A DNA stretch of 22,517 nucleotides, taken from the NCBI GenBank assembly GCA_012064415.1, contig SSNU01000326.1:1-22517 (forward strand), read 5' to 3'. The notes under the pieces were generated by a model. It was not told the origin of the DNA and searched no databases. It saw only the letters and a program-made list of their open reading frames with translations. This document shows positions 1 through 9,913 of the stretch, one piece after another; the first letter of the stretch is position 1; each line of letters starts with the position of its first letter. The position numbers and the translations under genes are program-made. The DNA comes from Gyrodactylus bullatarudis. Its lineage: Eukaryota > Platyhelminthes > Monogenea > Gyrodactylidea > Gyrodactylidae.

Positions 1-494
1 TTGATACATCAATACAATCACAAAAATGGTATGGGATTGTAATCATCACACTAAAGGGAGAAGATTCATGATAACTCTGATTGACATGTTTAGATTTTGT
101 AGAAAGAATATTGCTTCATTCTGATTGGCCTAAAAGAAGAGACACAGTGAACTAAAAAGTTTATCACTTATGATTGACCAGTTCTCTAATCTTTATTTCA
201 ACCTATACCAGATCAGTAATTGAATTAGATTTTTAGAAGAACTTAATTCTATATAATCTTCAAAAATGCTAAGAAAAAAAATTATCGTATAAAGTATTTA
301 TTAAAGAAGATAAAATTAGTATAAAATCAACTAATGCCAAGAACCTTATTCAGTTCATCAGACGGAAATGAGGTTTTGAGGAGAAGTTTTATATTCAAAT
401 TTTATCTTCTTCATAAAAACATTCTTAGGATGCCTCAATAGAACATGATTTTGGTGTTATAAACTTCAGAAAAGTAATAAATATTTTTAAATAC
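1..494. other. Intron sequence downstream of D9; nothing recognised
   Basis: AT-rich, with stops in all frames. No repeat shared with the rest of the window was noticed. By position this is the intron following D9. Confidence 0.5.
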
Positions 495-767
495 TTCTAG
501 GTAGAGTTTTCTTTGAACTTGCGACTGAAAAAGGTCCCAAAGCGCTGCTTGACTTTCCTTGAACTCTTATTTTATATGTTGTACAAGGGATTAAACCAGT
601 AATTGTCGTTGGAGTACTATTTGCTCTGAGTTTTTGTGGGCGACTTCCTTCCGGATTATAAGTTATTATATATTGAGTGATATCTTGTAATGGATTCCAC
701 GCTACATCTATTGAAGTATCGGATTCATTGCTTAAAGTTATTCCTGTCACTGCGCTAGGTATAGAAG
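495..767 (-). CDS. FN3 domain D9 exon (type A), last one in the window
   Basis: Ninety-one codons, phase 1 at both edges, acceptor after a T run ending in TTTTTTAG and donor GTATTT. It has the B-strand tryptophan in IDVAWNPL, the C strand QYIITYNP and the type-A cysteine in LIPCTTYKIRV, its only cysteine. As the exon again ends in phase 1, the protein continues past the low-coordinate edge of the window; no stop codon, membrane segment or intracellular domain is visible. Confidence 0.9.
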
Positions 768-999
768 CTAAAAAAGTTTAAAATTTTAATAATTCGTTGG
801 TAATCATGTATTTGCATAATTCTTCATAGAAAAGTTTCAGGTCGATAATAAAAAAACATATGTAGTTTTACTAAATTAGCTTTTCAAAATCACTATCCAA
901 AAATACGAAATTTTCTATCTACTATTTATCCTATCTATTTCAGTTTCTAATCTTCTCTTCGAATTTAAAAAATTCCTTAGCACAAATTTGTTTAATGGG

Positions 1000-1156
1000 A
1001 CTGATTCAACTGTAACTGAGACTTGAACGTGAGAGAAGACTTGAATGTTTGATTTATTAAAACAATTACTTAAACACAATGATACTGATAACTGGTTCAT
1101 AGTTTTAAACCGTAAGCGTTAAATCAAACATATAACTAGAACACATATTCAATGCA
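1000..1156 (-). repeat. Candidate 3' LTR (partial) of the Ty3/gypsy remnant
   Basis: Minus-strand sequence after the polypurine tract begins TGCATTG, has an AATAAA at 1053-1058, and about 10 bases later AAGTCTTCTCT. No matching 5' LTR was found upstream of 3.35 kb, so the low-coordinate boundary is a guess and the LTR may be truncated. Confidence 0.35.
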
Positions 1157-3251
1157 TCCCCCCTTCGTACTTTGGGCTTGGATGCCTGCCTCTTTTATTA
1201 CGCCTTAATTCAACCACAGGAGGTGTCGTTGGCTCCGATGCTGATGCAGGTACTTTAGGTTCTGAAACCTCGACTACTTCATCTGGTTTGCGATAGATGT
1301 CCGCTTTGTGGAAAAGTCTGCCCTTATCATTACATACAGATATTTTCCATGCCGATGCTGCTGATTGATTTCTAAGTAACGAGACCCAGACCCGATTGGA
1401 GAAAGCATCTACACCGATCATGAACTCTTTTCCATTCCAGAAGGCAACATCCAAATGAACCCTTTCCAACGGCTCTGACGGTTCAGCCCAGGCTTTCAAG
1501 GCCTGCTTGTGCCTCACATTTGAATTTTTTATGCAGGTAACACATGAATTGCAGAACTTGACAATTTCTTTGGCCTTGATGTGCATGTTGCTGTGTCTTG
1601 ACCCTTAATTCTCTTGGAACAACCACTTGTGTGCCCAGTATCAATAAACCTTCTTCGATAAACAAGTCCTCTTTTGCACATGTGAATGGAAGCATGGTCT
1701 CAGGTAAACTTTTCGGCCACCCTTTCACAATATATTTCATTAACAACATAATTTCTTCATCTTTAGACGACCTTAATTCCTTTTCCAGAACATTCGTCTC
1801 TGCCCGAGATACTCTGTTAAGAACTTGGCACGCACAGTCAATCTGACTCTCTTCCTGAATGCTCGTCAACCTCGAATAAAGATCCGGTAACACGTTTTCC
1901 TTGCCTTTGACAAACTCTAACTTGAAACGATACTGCCCCAGGTTCACCTTCCACCTGCACAACCTCTGGTTAACCGTCTTGCCCACTGATTTAGGATTCA
2001 AAATATACGTTAGGGCCTGATAATCAGTCCTCAGAGTGAATTCTCGACAGCGTAGGTACTAATGGAACTTGCCCACACCAAAGACAATTGCTAGAGCCTC
2101 CTTGTCCGTGACCGAGTAATTCTTTTCATGCTTGTTAAGCTTGCGACTGACCACGTCAACTATCTCGTTCGACCTGTGTGAGAGAACTGCAGAAATGCCC
2201 GCCGCGGATGCATCTGTTGACAGCCACAGCTCTCTGTTTTGGTCATATGCAGTGATGGAGCCCTTAGATATCTCCTCAATGATTTCCTTTAGCACCTCTC
2301 TTCGTCTAATGGAATCTGCAGATAAGCGTCCTTGAGATCCAAGACACTCATAACTTTACAACTGCCAAGATCTTGCAGAATTTCCAAAATAGTTGGCATG
2401 CAGTAGGCCTCTGAATCAATGAACTTATTTAAAGTAAGACTGAAATCCGTGCATAGCCTTAGCGGACGACTGGAGCCTTCTTTTTTAAACACAGGAACAA
2501 TAGGGGCAGCTACTATGGGATCATATACTTGATACAGGTTACCATTCTTTACTTTACCAAACTTTATTTCATCCTCCACAAGACCTTTAACCGAAAATGC
2601 TAGTTTCCTAGGAGCATAGCACATACCCGTGAACGAGACTCCTTCCTTAATCCTGAATGATGCAATGATCGCCGTGGCCACAATTTTGATAGGACTAGCG
2701 AATTTGACCACCCTTAGCCTCACTGCGTCTGCGCAGCTGAGAAGCAGCGTCTGGTCTTCTTTTAAGATTACCACATTTGTACGGATGGATGTTCCTTCAA
2801 ACTTAATTTTCGCTCCTAGAACTTGACCAATAGTTCGTACTTGATTGGAGTCGAAATCTAGAAGCGGTTTTGCCTTTGTGACCTTATCCTTAGACCTAAC
2901 ATAACAAGCCGGCAATAGCGTGGCCTGCGAGCCTGTATCAATGAGGAACTTAATAACTTTACCGAAAACTTTAACTTCAACGTAATACAAATCATTATTT
3001 TCATTAGAAAGGACTTTAAAAACGTAATTATTAATAAACTTTATTTGAGACTTTAAAACGAGGCCCTCGTCAGATGAGCTTGACGAGTCAGCTTCATTCA
3101 CGTTTCGGATCCTTAACTTATTGGTGTGACAATTGTAGTGCAAGTGACCCAACTTCTTGCAATGGCACTTGACATTTCTCACATTTGCTAGACAATCCCT
3201 CCTGGCGTGACCCTTCTCTCCACAACTGAAGCCAAAACGTTTATCACTCAT
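1150..3251 (-). pseudogene. Ty3/gypsy-type pol remnant (zinc knuckle-protease-RT-RNase H-integrase), internally deleted
   Basis: Reading leftwards on the minus strand, blocks appear in Ty3/gypsy order. There is a degraded zinc knuckle (CGEKGHARRDC) and a second cysteine/histidine cluster, then an aspartic protease with DTG at about residue 105 of the first open segment (FLIDTGSQATLLP). RT fingers/palm start follows (RPLRLCTDFS, VLDLKDAYLQIPL). The frame then jumps straight to RNase H (LWLSTDASAAG), so the RT palm with the YxDD box is gone. RNase H has one in-frame stop near 2056, then RFKLEFVKGKENVLPD and an integrase zinc region (FCNSCVTC) after a frameshift near 1583. The integrase core keeps LERVHLDVAF but lacks the second Asp and the Glu. 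No gag core is visible. This is a dead copy lying in the D8-D9 intron in the same orientation as the host gene. Confidence 0.9.
1157..1166 (-). other. Polypurine tract of the Ty3/gypsy remnant
   Basis: The purine run GAAGGGGGGA on the minus strand directly precedes TGCATTG, the expected layout for plus-strand priming and the first bases of a 3' LTR. The integrase-tail frame stops right across this junction. Confidence 0.55.
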
Positions 3252-3345
3252 TATTCGCTTGTTTTCTAATCTTCCTTATGAAAATCCAAATCAGAATAGT
3301 GGTATCTAAGATGAGGTTTGACAATATTACTGTTTTAAATAAATT
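3237..3345 (-). repeat. Leader region of the Ty3/gypsy remnant, repeated at 18768-18869
   Basis: About 100 bases just upstream of and including the first pol ATG recur, with scattered mismatches, at 18768-18869 in the same orientation. Shared anchors include AAACGTTTATCACT and ATTATTCGCTTGTTTTCTA (plus-strand sense). It marks sequence shared by two mobile insertions. Confidence 0.75.
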
Positions 3346-3955
3346 TTTCATTATTTAAATTTTAAATCAGTATTAGTTAAAGAGCCTATATTTTTTTCGA
3401 GACAAAGGATATTTTGAAAATCCTATTGGCTACTTTTTGAATTCGAGCAATTAACTGAGTGATTCAGTATTTTTCTGTTCCTGTCTACTGTATGGCGTTG
3501 TAAATAAAAAACTAAATTTAGTCATGTTGCGGGGTGGTCTTTCAATCTTCTGACCACTAATATACTGTTTTGGGGTATAGAATGATGAAAGAAGATTTTG
3601 TGTCTGTACAAGTGTACAAGAAGTTTCAAGAGAAATTACTATCAATAATTACTATATGAGAAATTATTTAATAAAAATAATATTAATAAAATTATAAATT
3701 CAATTTTTTTCAATATACTTAAAAATATTGATGAAATAGTGATGTTCGTAAATTCACGCCAAAGTAATAAAGTAATACCTTAAAATCAAGAAATGTTACT
3801 TTTTTAATCTTTTAGATCTAAAAAAATTTCTTGGTTTATTTCTTGGGGCTCTAGTAATAATAAATCTAAACTAATAGTGAACAAAGAGCAGGAGATTTTC
3901 GATTTCAAAAGAAAGGAAGTTTCACGCATAAGACAAGTACAAAATTAAGACTCAC
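3346..3955. other. Intron D8-D9, part upstream of the retroelement; nothing recognised
   Basis: AT-rich sequence between the retroelement leader and the D8 donor. A short open frame at 3451-3645 shows no recognisable domain and is probably chance. Confidence 0.5.
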
Positions 3956-4255
3956 TTCCGCCGCTATAAGTTATCAGTTCAGAATCGAGGCTAGTACTGA
4001 ATTCTTTTGTCATATTATCTTGTACTCGCATACTTCCAAAATAATTCATGCCAGCAGTTAGGTCTTTTCTTAGTAATATTCCTTGCAAATCACTTGTTGT
4101 GACTCTTAAAACTTCCTCTTTGATTAACCCTTGTGAAAATAACACAACTACATTGGAATATGTGTTACAGTTATTCTCATCAGCTTTTTTGATGCTCCAA
4201 ACAATATTATTTTCGGCATTTTCATACAACACGAAAGATAGAGCTGGTGATGGTT
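3956..4255 (-). CDS. FN3 domain D8 exon (type B, divergent)
   Basis: One hundred codons, phase 1 at both edges, acceptor after a long T run ending in TTTTTTTAG and donor GTGAGT. It begins PSPALSFVLYENAEN and has a tryptophan in NIVWSIKKA. The only cysteine is in ADENNCNTYSNVVV, the type-B location, and the F-strand region is LTAGMNYFGSM. It is the most divergent domain and would score weakly on its own; position, phase and alternation make the FN3 call secure enough. Confidence 0.8.
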
Positions 4256-4745
4256 CTAAAAAAAAATTTTTTAAGAAATTTTAAGTAGGTGAAAGTCCTG
4301 AGAGGCAGGAAAACACATATAAAGTTCGAGATAAGAGATAGATTTTATTCAACATTCTCTCAACATTAAAAAGGAACATGGTATCTATTTTGAAACAAGT
4401 TAAGAAGTTAATGATAATTTTAATTTCAATGAATAAAAAAATTTGTTCTATCATAGTTTCATGAACTTTAGGAGGAATTCAAAAATAATAGACAAATGTA
4501 ACAGTGAAAACAATCAACTTCCATTGATTGTATCTCGACGTATATTGGCTATTCAGGTTAGGACGGAGAGGTATGAATATAATTCTGGTTTGAAAAATAT
4601 TTTACTAGTGTTCAATCAGGTGTGTATTTTATTGTAATTCTTCCAAATAGTAAATTTAATTTCAAGAATGAACAATACTTTGAACAGCAGATATTTTTCT
4701 TCTCACAATCAGATATTAGAAATAATATAATATAAGCGTCTATTT
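4256..4745. other. Intron D7-D8, proximal part; nothing recognised
   Basis: AT-rich intron sequence starting with the polypyrimidine tract of the D8 acceptor. Short open frames here have no recognisable motif. Confidence 0.5.
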
Positions 4746-4933
4746 CATTAGAGAGCCAAATACTATTCAACTCACAGGGGCATATATAGACGCATTTCAT
4801 CCTTATTTGAACTCATTAGTACACCAGCCAGAATTTGAACTCGAGTCTTCAAAGGCTATGGTGTACTGACAAGTACTAAAAAGGATGAAAGGCGTCTACC
4901 CCTGTGAGTTGAATAGTAGTTGACTCTCTAATG
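4746..4933. mobile_element. Hairpin MITE-like element of about 188 bp
   Basis: Imperfect terminal inverted repeats at 4746-4803 and 4883-4933 share cores such as ATTCAACTCACAGGGG. The left arm has a few extra bases in its middle. The centre contains another small inverted pair (GTACACCA / TGGTGTAC). There is no coding capacity, so the element would be non-autonomous. No clear target-site duplication could be defined. Confidence 0.75.
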
Positions 4934-4972
4934 AATACTACACTTGCCTATCCGATTTCTTACATCTAGATG

Positions 4973-5055
4973 TGAGAAGACAATCTCCAGCAAATTTCAT
5001 ACGGACATAGAAATTACCATTGACCACACTTTGGTACCAGGTTTAATGTCCACAT
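4973..5055 (+). repeat. Interspersed repeat, copy 1 of 3
   Basis: Begins GTGAGAAGACAATCTCCA and continues to a core close to ATTACCATTGACCACACT. The same order of blocks recurs at 9831-9913; the core alone recurs inverted at about 16227-16258. Family unknown. Confidence 0.65.
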
Positions 5056-5130
5056 ATATATTTTGAATTATATTGAATCTAAAGGCTGATTATTATGCCT
5101 GTAATATAGCGCTTGTCTCTTACAGGATCA

Positions 5131-5783
5131 GGAATCAGCTTTCTTAAACTATAAACGTAATCAAAAAGAGACGATATTATTTTTACTAATTCTTTTCTGG
5201 AGAAATGATTTATCTTATGTTTTTTATCGACATCTACGCAACTCAAGATTATTGTGTCCTTGGTAGCAATGAAAAATATTCAAAGCTGTTTTATTAAAAA
5301 TGGGGACTTGCTTTGGGTAAAAATTGTGATGGCAAAGGTTTTTAAAACCTCTTTGTCCCAAAAAAATAATTAACGAAAGTGGAGTATTCATTAATCAGTC
5401 ATAATTGAATATAGTTATATTCATGTTATCAATTTGTTTCTTTTTTGTCGGATCACTCCATAATTTTTAAAAGAACTTCGTGTACGTCTGATCGGTACTC
5501 AAAGGTCTAGAAAAAAATAAAGTCTACTTGTGATTAATTACTTTGGAAAAGTTCATATTATTAACAGAATTTCTTCTGATGTACGCAGAAAGTTTAAAAT
5601 GATTTTTATGCCTCAGGGTGAATACAGGTAAAATCTCTGATTCATTGCTCGTAAGAGAAGTAAATTAAATCGTAAATCGTCCTGATACTCCACTGATCCT
5701 GATAGTCTTCTCCTTAGCTTGGTTCTGATTGGTCAAAACTTTAAAATCATCTCTCATCTGTTAAAATTTCAACCAATGATTTA
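5131..5783. other. Intron D7-D8; nothing recognised
   Basis: AT-rich sequence without coding signature, long repeats or structural motif that I could identify. Confidence 0.45.
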
Positions 5784-6060
5784 TGTTGTGATGTATCAAA
5801 AGGCTAGTATGCATGTAAAGATTAGCTGTTTACGTAATACGTAAATAGTAGCCTGGTTGCAAAATTACAATGTACATGTCTGTCCACAATCCCATGCATC
5901 AAACGAATGCTTAATATGTGATTGCTGAATTGGATGTCGTTAATAAACTATAAAAGGTCCAAGGACAGTGCAGTCAGGCAGAGATCTTCTCTTAGTGTTC
6001 ATAGTCTAGAATAAATAAATATTTCTTACTATGATTAAGTCTTCTCTTACTAGTACCAGA
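5784..6060 (+). repeat. LTR-like segment with TATA box and polyadenylation signal (boundaries uncertain)
   Basis: It starts TGTTGTGATGTATCA, has TATAAAAG at 5949-5956 with initiator-like CAGTCAGG some 22-27 bases downstream, then AATAAA at 6010-6015 and AAGTCTTCTCT at 6037-6047. The order TATA, short transcript, AATAAA, end is that of an LTR. The 11-mer also follows the AATAAA of the gypsy 3' LTR candidate. No second copy and no clear primer-binding site were found, so a cellular-type promoter is the alternative. Confidence 0.4.
5949..5956 (+). promoter_or_regulatory. TATA box
   Basis: TATAAAAG in an AT-rich setting followed by a GC-richer stretch with CAGTCAGG, as in arthropod core promoters. 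It would drive rightward transcription, opposite to the host gene. Confidence 0.45.
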
Positions 6061-6073
6061 TAGACTGAGTTAT

Positions 6074-6289
6074 TTGGAGGATACGATTCCGCAAGGATCG
6101 GTTCTGATAGCTACTGCAGACAAAGTCTCAGAAGCAAGCACCTCAGCAGTCAAAGACTCTGGGGATAATATTATCGATGGAAAGACCTTCGATTCTACAC
6201 ATGCAGAAACACTTCAAAGAATACATCATCCCTTCACAAACATTTATATAAAAGTTTTGATCAATCAGAACCAAGGAGAAGACTATTAG
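6074..6289 (+). other. Unrecognised 71-codon open segment downstream of the LTR-like region
   Basis: Open frame beginning at a TTG, with no in-frame ATG at its start. The predicted peptide is acidic and serine/threonine-rich (DKVSEASTSAVKDSGD) with no domain that I recognise. It directly follows the LTR-like segment, so it could be a fragment of a gag-like leader. It could also be chance, as composition shifts away from AT-rich only briefly here. Confidence 0.25.
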
Positions 6290-6299
6290 TACCAGTGGG

Positions 6300-7190
6300 T
6301 TGTAAAATGATTCACGATTTAATTTATTTCCTTAACGAGCGATTAATTCGAGCTTTTACCAGTACTTTATAAACCGTGAGTGTCTCTCGAACAGAATCAT
6401 TTCTTCATCAACAGTTTGAGTTTGAGACTAATGATTGTATGAATTAGCATTTTTCCGAAAAGGTCTTTAATATGTCTCTGCCTGAAAATAATATCCAATG
6501 AGAATAAAGAATATGCATTAACCAATTATAATTATAATTGAATATAATAATATTCAAGCAATTTTTAATATTTTTTTCTCATTCAGTAACTAAAATCAAC
6601 CCAAAATGTGATCTTTTTTATCTAATCAGTAATTGATTGAATAGCGAATTTTTTCTTGTTCATAAGAACTAAAAGTAAATTCTCAACAAATATTTATAAC
6701 ATCAAAACTTTACTTTCTGTATCTTAATTACTACGGTAAATAAAATATGACCATTCGAAAAAACTTACGATAATTAGTAGTCTGGCTAATTTCCATTCAT
6801 AAAGTTCGAAAGAAACAAATCAAATAATGAATTAAAATTACATTCAAATTTTTTAATTGAATGAAAATCTATCCAAACATTACTACAGTTGTACCTCTAT
6901 AAAATATGTAACAAAACTATCCTTCTCCTCTCTGCCTCTTTTAAGTTGAGAAAAATAATGTAAAGCTACTATAAAGTAGGTTTATAAGTGTCAAACTTTC
7001 CAAAATAAATAAAATTCACTCCAGTTTGATTCATTCGATAGAGAATTTTCGGTAGCATTGTACTTTCCCGGACAACGAACCGAAGGGTTAGGGTGGTATA
7101 TTCGGTATACAAAATTGTATATGCAGGGAAGAAATTTAAATACGGGGGGGAGGGGCCTTTTTTGAATAATTATTATTCATCCTAAAATTA
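6300..7190. other. Intron D7-D8; low-complexity AT-rich sequence
   Basis: Simple AT-rich runs around 6520-6580 and a G run near 7144-7150. The short block TCTCCTCTCTGCC near 6926 recurs near 15004. No gene seen. Confidence 0.45.
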
Positions 7191-7201
7191 ATTAATTTCA
7201 A

Positions 7202-7777
7202 GACTTTAAGTTGTTGATATCTCAGGTTTAAAATGAGATATTTTAGAATTTCAAAATACTATCAGGTTCTAAATTGAGCGCTTTACAAGATGGTATAATT
7301 TTTAAAGACCTAGAATGAAAACTAGAGACGAAATTTTTAAATAAATAATAAAGGTTATATTTAAACAAATTCTAGAGCTCTGATTAATAAATTAGCTCTT
7401 GAATTGACTGTGAATTGTAGCGTCCCTCAAAAAGTTTAATACGTCTGTTCAGATGCGCCAGGGATATTCCTTTAGCAACCTCTGACTTTAGGCTTCTCCA
7501 CATTCGTGTGGGCACCAGTGAACGGATTAACGAAATGATGCTTATGGTTCACTGTGTCATGTAGATAACCAAAGTTGTCTATACCTCGATAACCTCGTAA
7601 TTCATCACTTAATAAATTAATTTCAAGACTTTAAGTTTTTGAAAATTTCATCTCTAGTTTTCATTCTAGGTCTTTGAAAATTATACCATCTTGTAAAGCG
7701 CTCAATTTAGCACCTGATAGCATTTTAAAATTCTAAAATATCTCATTTTAAACCTGAGATATCAAAAACTTAAAGTC
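7202..7777 (-). mobile_element. Merlin-type DNA transposon, deleted copy with 136-bp inverted repeats
   Basis: Arms at 7202-7337 and 7642-7777 are inverted copies with only a handful of mismatches. Between them lies a transposase remnant on the minus strand, so the unit is an internally deleted, non-autonomous derivative. The terminal block ATTTCAAGACTTTAAGTT also occurs a second time inside, in direct orientation, at about 7619-7637, immediately beside the right arm. Target-site duplication not resolved. Confidence 0.85.
7403..7606 (-). pseudogene. ISXO2/IS1595-like (Merlin) transposase C-terminal fragment
   Basis: The minus-strand frame reads LHDTVNHKHHFVNPFTGAHTN, close to the family signature VNHS..FVDPVTGAHTN..E that carries the end of the DDE active site. 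A one-base shift then continues as WRSLKSEVAKGISLAHLN and RRIKLFEGRY. The helix-turn-helix and earlier catalytic residues are absent. The fragment sits centrally between the two long inverted repeats, which fits an origin from a Merlin transposon. Confidence 0.82.
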
Positions 7778-8030
7778 AAAGAAGATATCAAAGAAATTTT
7801 TGGGAAAAATTTTAATTCATACAATCATCAGCCTAAAACTCAATCTGTTGATGAAGAAATAATTCCGTTTGAGAGATGCTCACAATTAATGTAGTATTAA
7901 CCCTAGGACATTCGATCGATAGGGTTGTATAAATTCATTAAAAATCGAGTGATATTTGCTCCATAAGAAAATATTAGTCCATTTCTTTACATGAATTACA
8001 TTATGAAGAATAATTTAATTTCGAACTTAC

Positions 8031-8345
8031 TTGAAGCTGACGTTCTCACTTTAAATACAGATGAATATGCACTAGCTTTTCTTTGAGTGGAGACGCTATT
8101 AACAGAAATCGAATATTCTCTACATGGTTCAAGTCCGATCAGTTCTAAGTTCGTGGGAGGTTCCTGACCAGGTATCACACCTTTAACAGTTCGACTTTCC
8201 TTTTCTCCTAAGGCAGAGGAATACATTACGGTGTAAGACTCCACCGTTACATTTGGTATATCTGAACCCTTCTGCCAGGTTACTGAGATTCTATCTTTAC
8301 TAGATGCTCCAGTCAAGTTGATTGGTATAGAAGGAGAAACCAATG
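8031..8345 (-). CDS. FN3 domain D7 exon (type A)
   Basis: One hundred and five codons, the longest domain here, phase 1 at both edges, acceptor CAATTCTAG and donor GTAAGT. It opens SPSIPINLTGASS, has the B-strand tryptophan in ISVTWQKG, and the type-A cysteine in LEPCREYSISV, again the only cysteine. The extra length lies in the C'-E region (GVIPGQEPPTN). The frame continues past the donor into intron sequence, which should not be counted as protein. Confidence 0.9.
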
Positions 8346-8640
8346 CTAGAATTGAAAGTATAATTAACGTTATGTCAACTATACTTTTTTTAAAAGCAAG
8401 TTGTATCTCTTTTCAATTTGTACATTCTGATTTAATGATACGCTGTTTTTAAAAATATTGCTGTCTGTGAGTTGATATAATGAGCAAAACCCGAATTTTC
8501 GAAAAGCATCTCTTGAACTTTTGCTAGAAGATTAAAAACGTTAGAGTTCTATATTTTATATCATCTGAAAGAATGATAAATTTTTTTTGTATTTTTATTC
8601 ATCCCAAAAGGTTTTCAGACTGTTAAAACGAGCTGTGGAA
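8346..8640. other. Intron D6-D7, proximal part; nothing recognised
   Basis: AT-rich, starting with the polypyrimidine tract of the D7 acceptor. No coding or repeat signal seen before the Tc1 pseudogene. Confidence 0.45.
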
Positions 8641-9320
8641 AAAAATTGAAAAATTTTGGAAAATATTTCTGAAATCTTCTAGGGAAGACCTAGAAACATT
8701 CCTAACCTGAGTGAACAAGACAAGATAGCCAGAAAAGACTGGACATCAAAAAGAATTATTAAAAACTACGTATGATCTAAGATTATTTTCTCAAATGAGA
8801 AAAAATTTAATTTGGATGGCCCAGATGGTCTCACTTCTTGCTGGATAGATAAATCAATGCCTAAGCCGACACGTATCAAGCGTGGATTCGGAGTCGGTAG
8901 TATCATGGTTTGGAATTACAGGCAACTTGATTGTGATAGACAAAAATTGAACTCATATTCTTGCCAAAAGTTACTTGAAAATCAAATTCTACTATTCAAG
9001 GAGAGATGCTAGTTTTTCAACAAAATAATGCACCTTGCCATCGATCTGCTTCCACTAAAAAGTGATTTTCAGATAATAATATTGATTTGTTATCCTGGCC
9101 CGCACGCAGCCCGTATTTAAACCCAATCGAGAACCTTTGGAGAATTTTAACTCGAAAAGTTTATGCGAACGGGAAAATATTTTTAAAGAAGGAAGATTTG
9201 ACAGAAACCATTATCAAGGATTGGATTTATATAGGCAATGACACAGTTGAAGGTCTTTACTACTCTATGCCTAGAAGATGTCTGAGTGTTGTTCAAAACT
9301 ACGGAGATTTTACAAAATAA
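8640..9320 (+). pseudogene. Tc1/mariner-superfamily transposase pseudogene
   Basis: Tc1-like blocks in order: FSNEKKFNLDGPDG, GVGSIMVW, KLNSYSCQKLLENQ, then after a frameshift near 9010 FQQNNAPCHRS, an in-frame stop near 9061, and SWPARSPYLNPIENLW, ending with a typical NSMP..-like tail (YYSMPRRCLSVVQNYG). In the family the first two catalytic aspartates lie in FSDEKKF and FQQDNAPCH; here both positions read Asn. The Glu of NPIENLW is intact. The N-terminal DNA-binding domain is missing or unreadable. The copy lies in the D6-D7 intron on the strand opposite to the host gene. Confidence 0.88.
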
Positions 9321-9776
9321 AAATGGATACTTTTGATTTGTCGCTTTTCAACTCAATGGAAACTAGTCAATTTTTAGGGATTTTAAAGTCTATGAATGAA
9401 TTAAAATTACAACTAGGTTTATATACATATAGAACAATTCTTTCTCTATCGAATGATGTATAGTTTCTCTTATCAGAAGTTCATCAATAGAAGTTAATAA
9501 TAATTTAGACTGGATACTTATTTTTGTCGACCACTATAGTTAATTTAAAATTAAGTATATTGTTTCCTTGCATCCTCTAGGCATCTCGAATATGCAATAG
9601 GAATACCTGGGGGAATATTCATATTGTCTAATAAAACTAATTTAACCCTAGTCTTTGAAGAGTCAATAAAAAGTCTCAAATTTTTAGATTTGAAATTGAG
9701 GTTCAACTCTAAGAACAACTCCGGATTATATATTTTCTAGGAAGTTTAGCGTAGTATATCCTTTTTCTACTTTTCC
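9321..9776. other. Intron D6-D7; possible retroelement fragment
   Basis: The plus-strand frame around 9635-9740 reads LVFEESIKSLKFLDLKLRF, resembling the FLD block found near the end of some RT domains of Penelope-like and related elements. It is a single short block and may be chance. Near 9440 the text TCTATCGAATGATG resembles the inverted repeat of the Tc1 element at 16755-17871, so the right end of the preceding Tc1 copy may lie here. Confidence 0.25.
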
Positions 9777-9830
9777 AATAATGATTTTATGTGGATTTTC
9801 GCACGTATTCGAAAATGTATCGTAATAAGG
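9777..9830 (+). repeat. Copy of the foldback-associated 60-bp module
   Basis: Similar to the block at 11211-11284 and, inverted, to 10665-10735. All three start with an ATG followed within four codons by GGATTYTCG. This copy abuts the next interspersed repeat at 9831. Confidence 0.5.
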
Positions 9831-9913
9831 TGTGAGAAGACAATCTCCATAGATTCTCTAGATTCACATGGATATAGTAATAACCAGTGACCACACTAGT
9901 AGGTTTGATGTCT
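9831..9913 (+). repeat. Interspersed repeat, copy 2 of 3
   Basis: Shares GTGAGAAGACAATCTCCA, then ATGGATATAGTAAT and CCAGTGACCACACT with the copies at 4973-5055 and about 16227-16258 (inverted). Confidence 0.65.

Noticed and set aside
1598..1846. Plus-strand frame over the gypsy remnant
   Set aside because: Antisense shadow of the RNase H/integrase segment, with no domain of its own; the same holds for the plus frames at 2132-2335 and 2629-2826.
4048..4284. Plus-strand frame over D8
   Set aside because: Antisense to a well-supported FN3 exon.
4820..4870. tRNA gene in the MITE centre
   Set aside because: Only a B-box-like word and a short closing stem; no D arm, no anticodon arm of proper length, no A box.
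5084..5125. Fifth hammerhead ribozyme
   Set aside because: TATGCCTG and AGCGCTT match the 21.1-kb motif, but the CUGANGA box is broken and helix I does not pair. At best a decayed copy.
8000..8030. C-terminal extension of D7 (reading past the donor)
   Set aside because: The frame stays open for a few codons after GTAAGT, but splicing at the donor keeps the same phase-1 pattern as all other domains.
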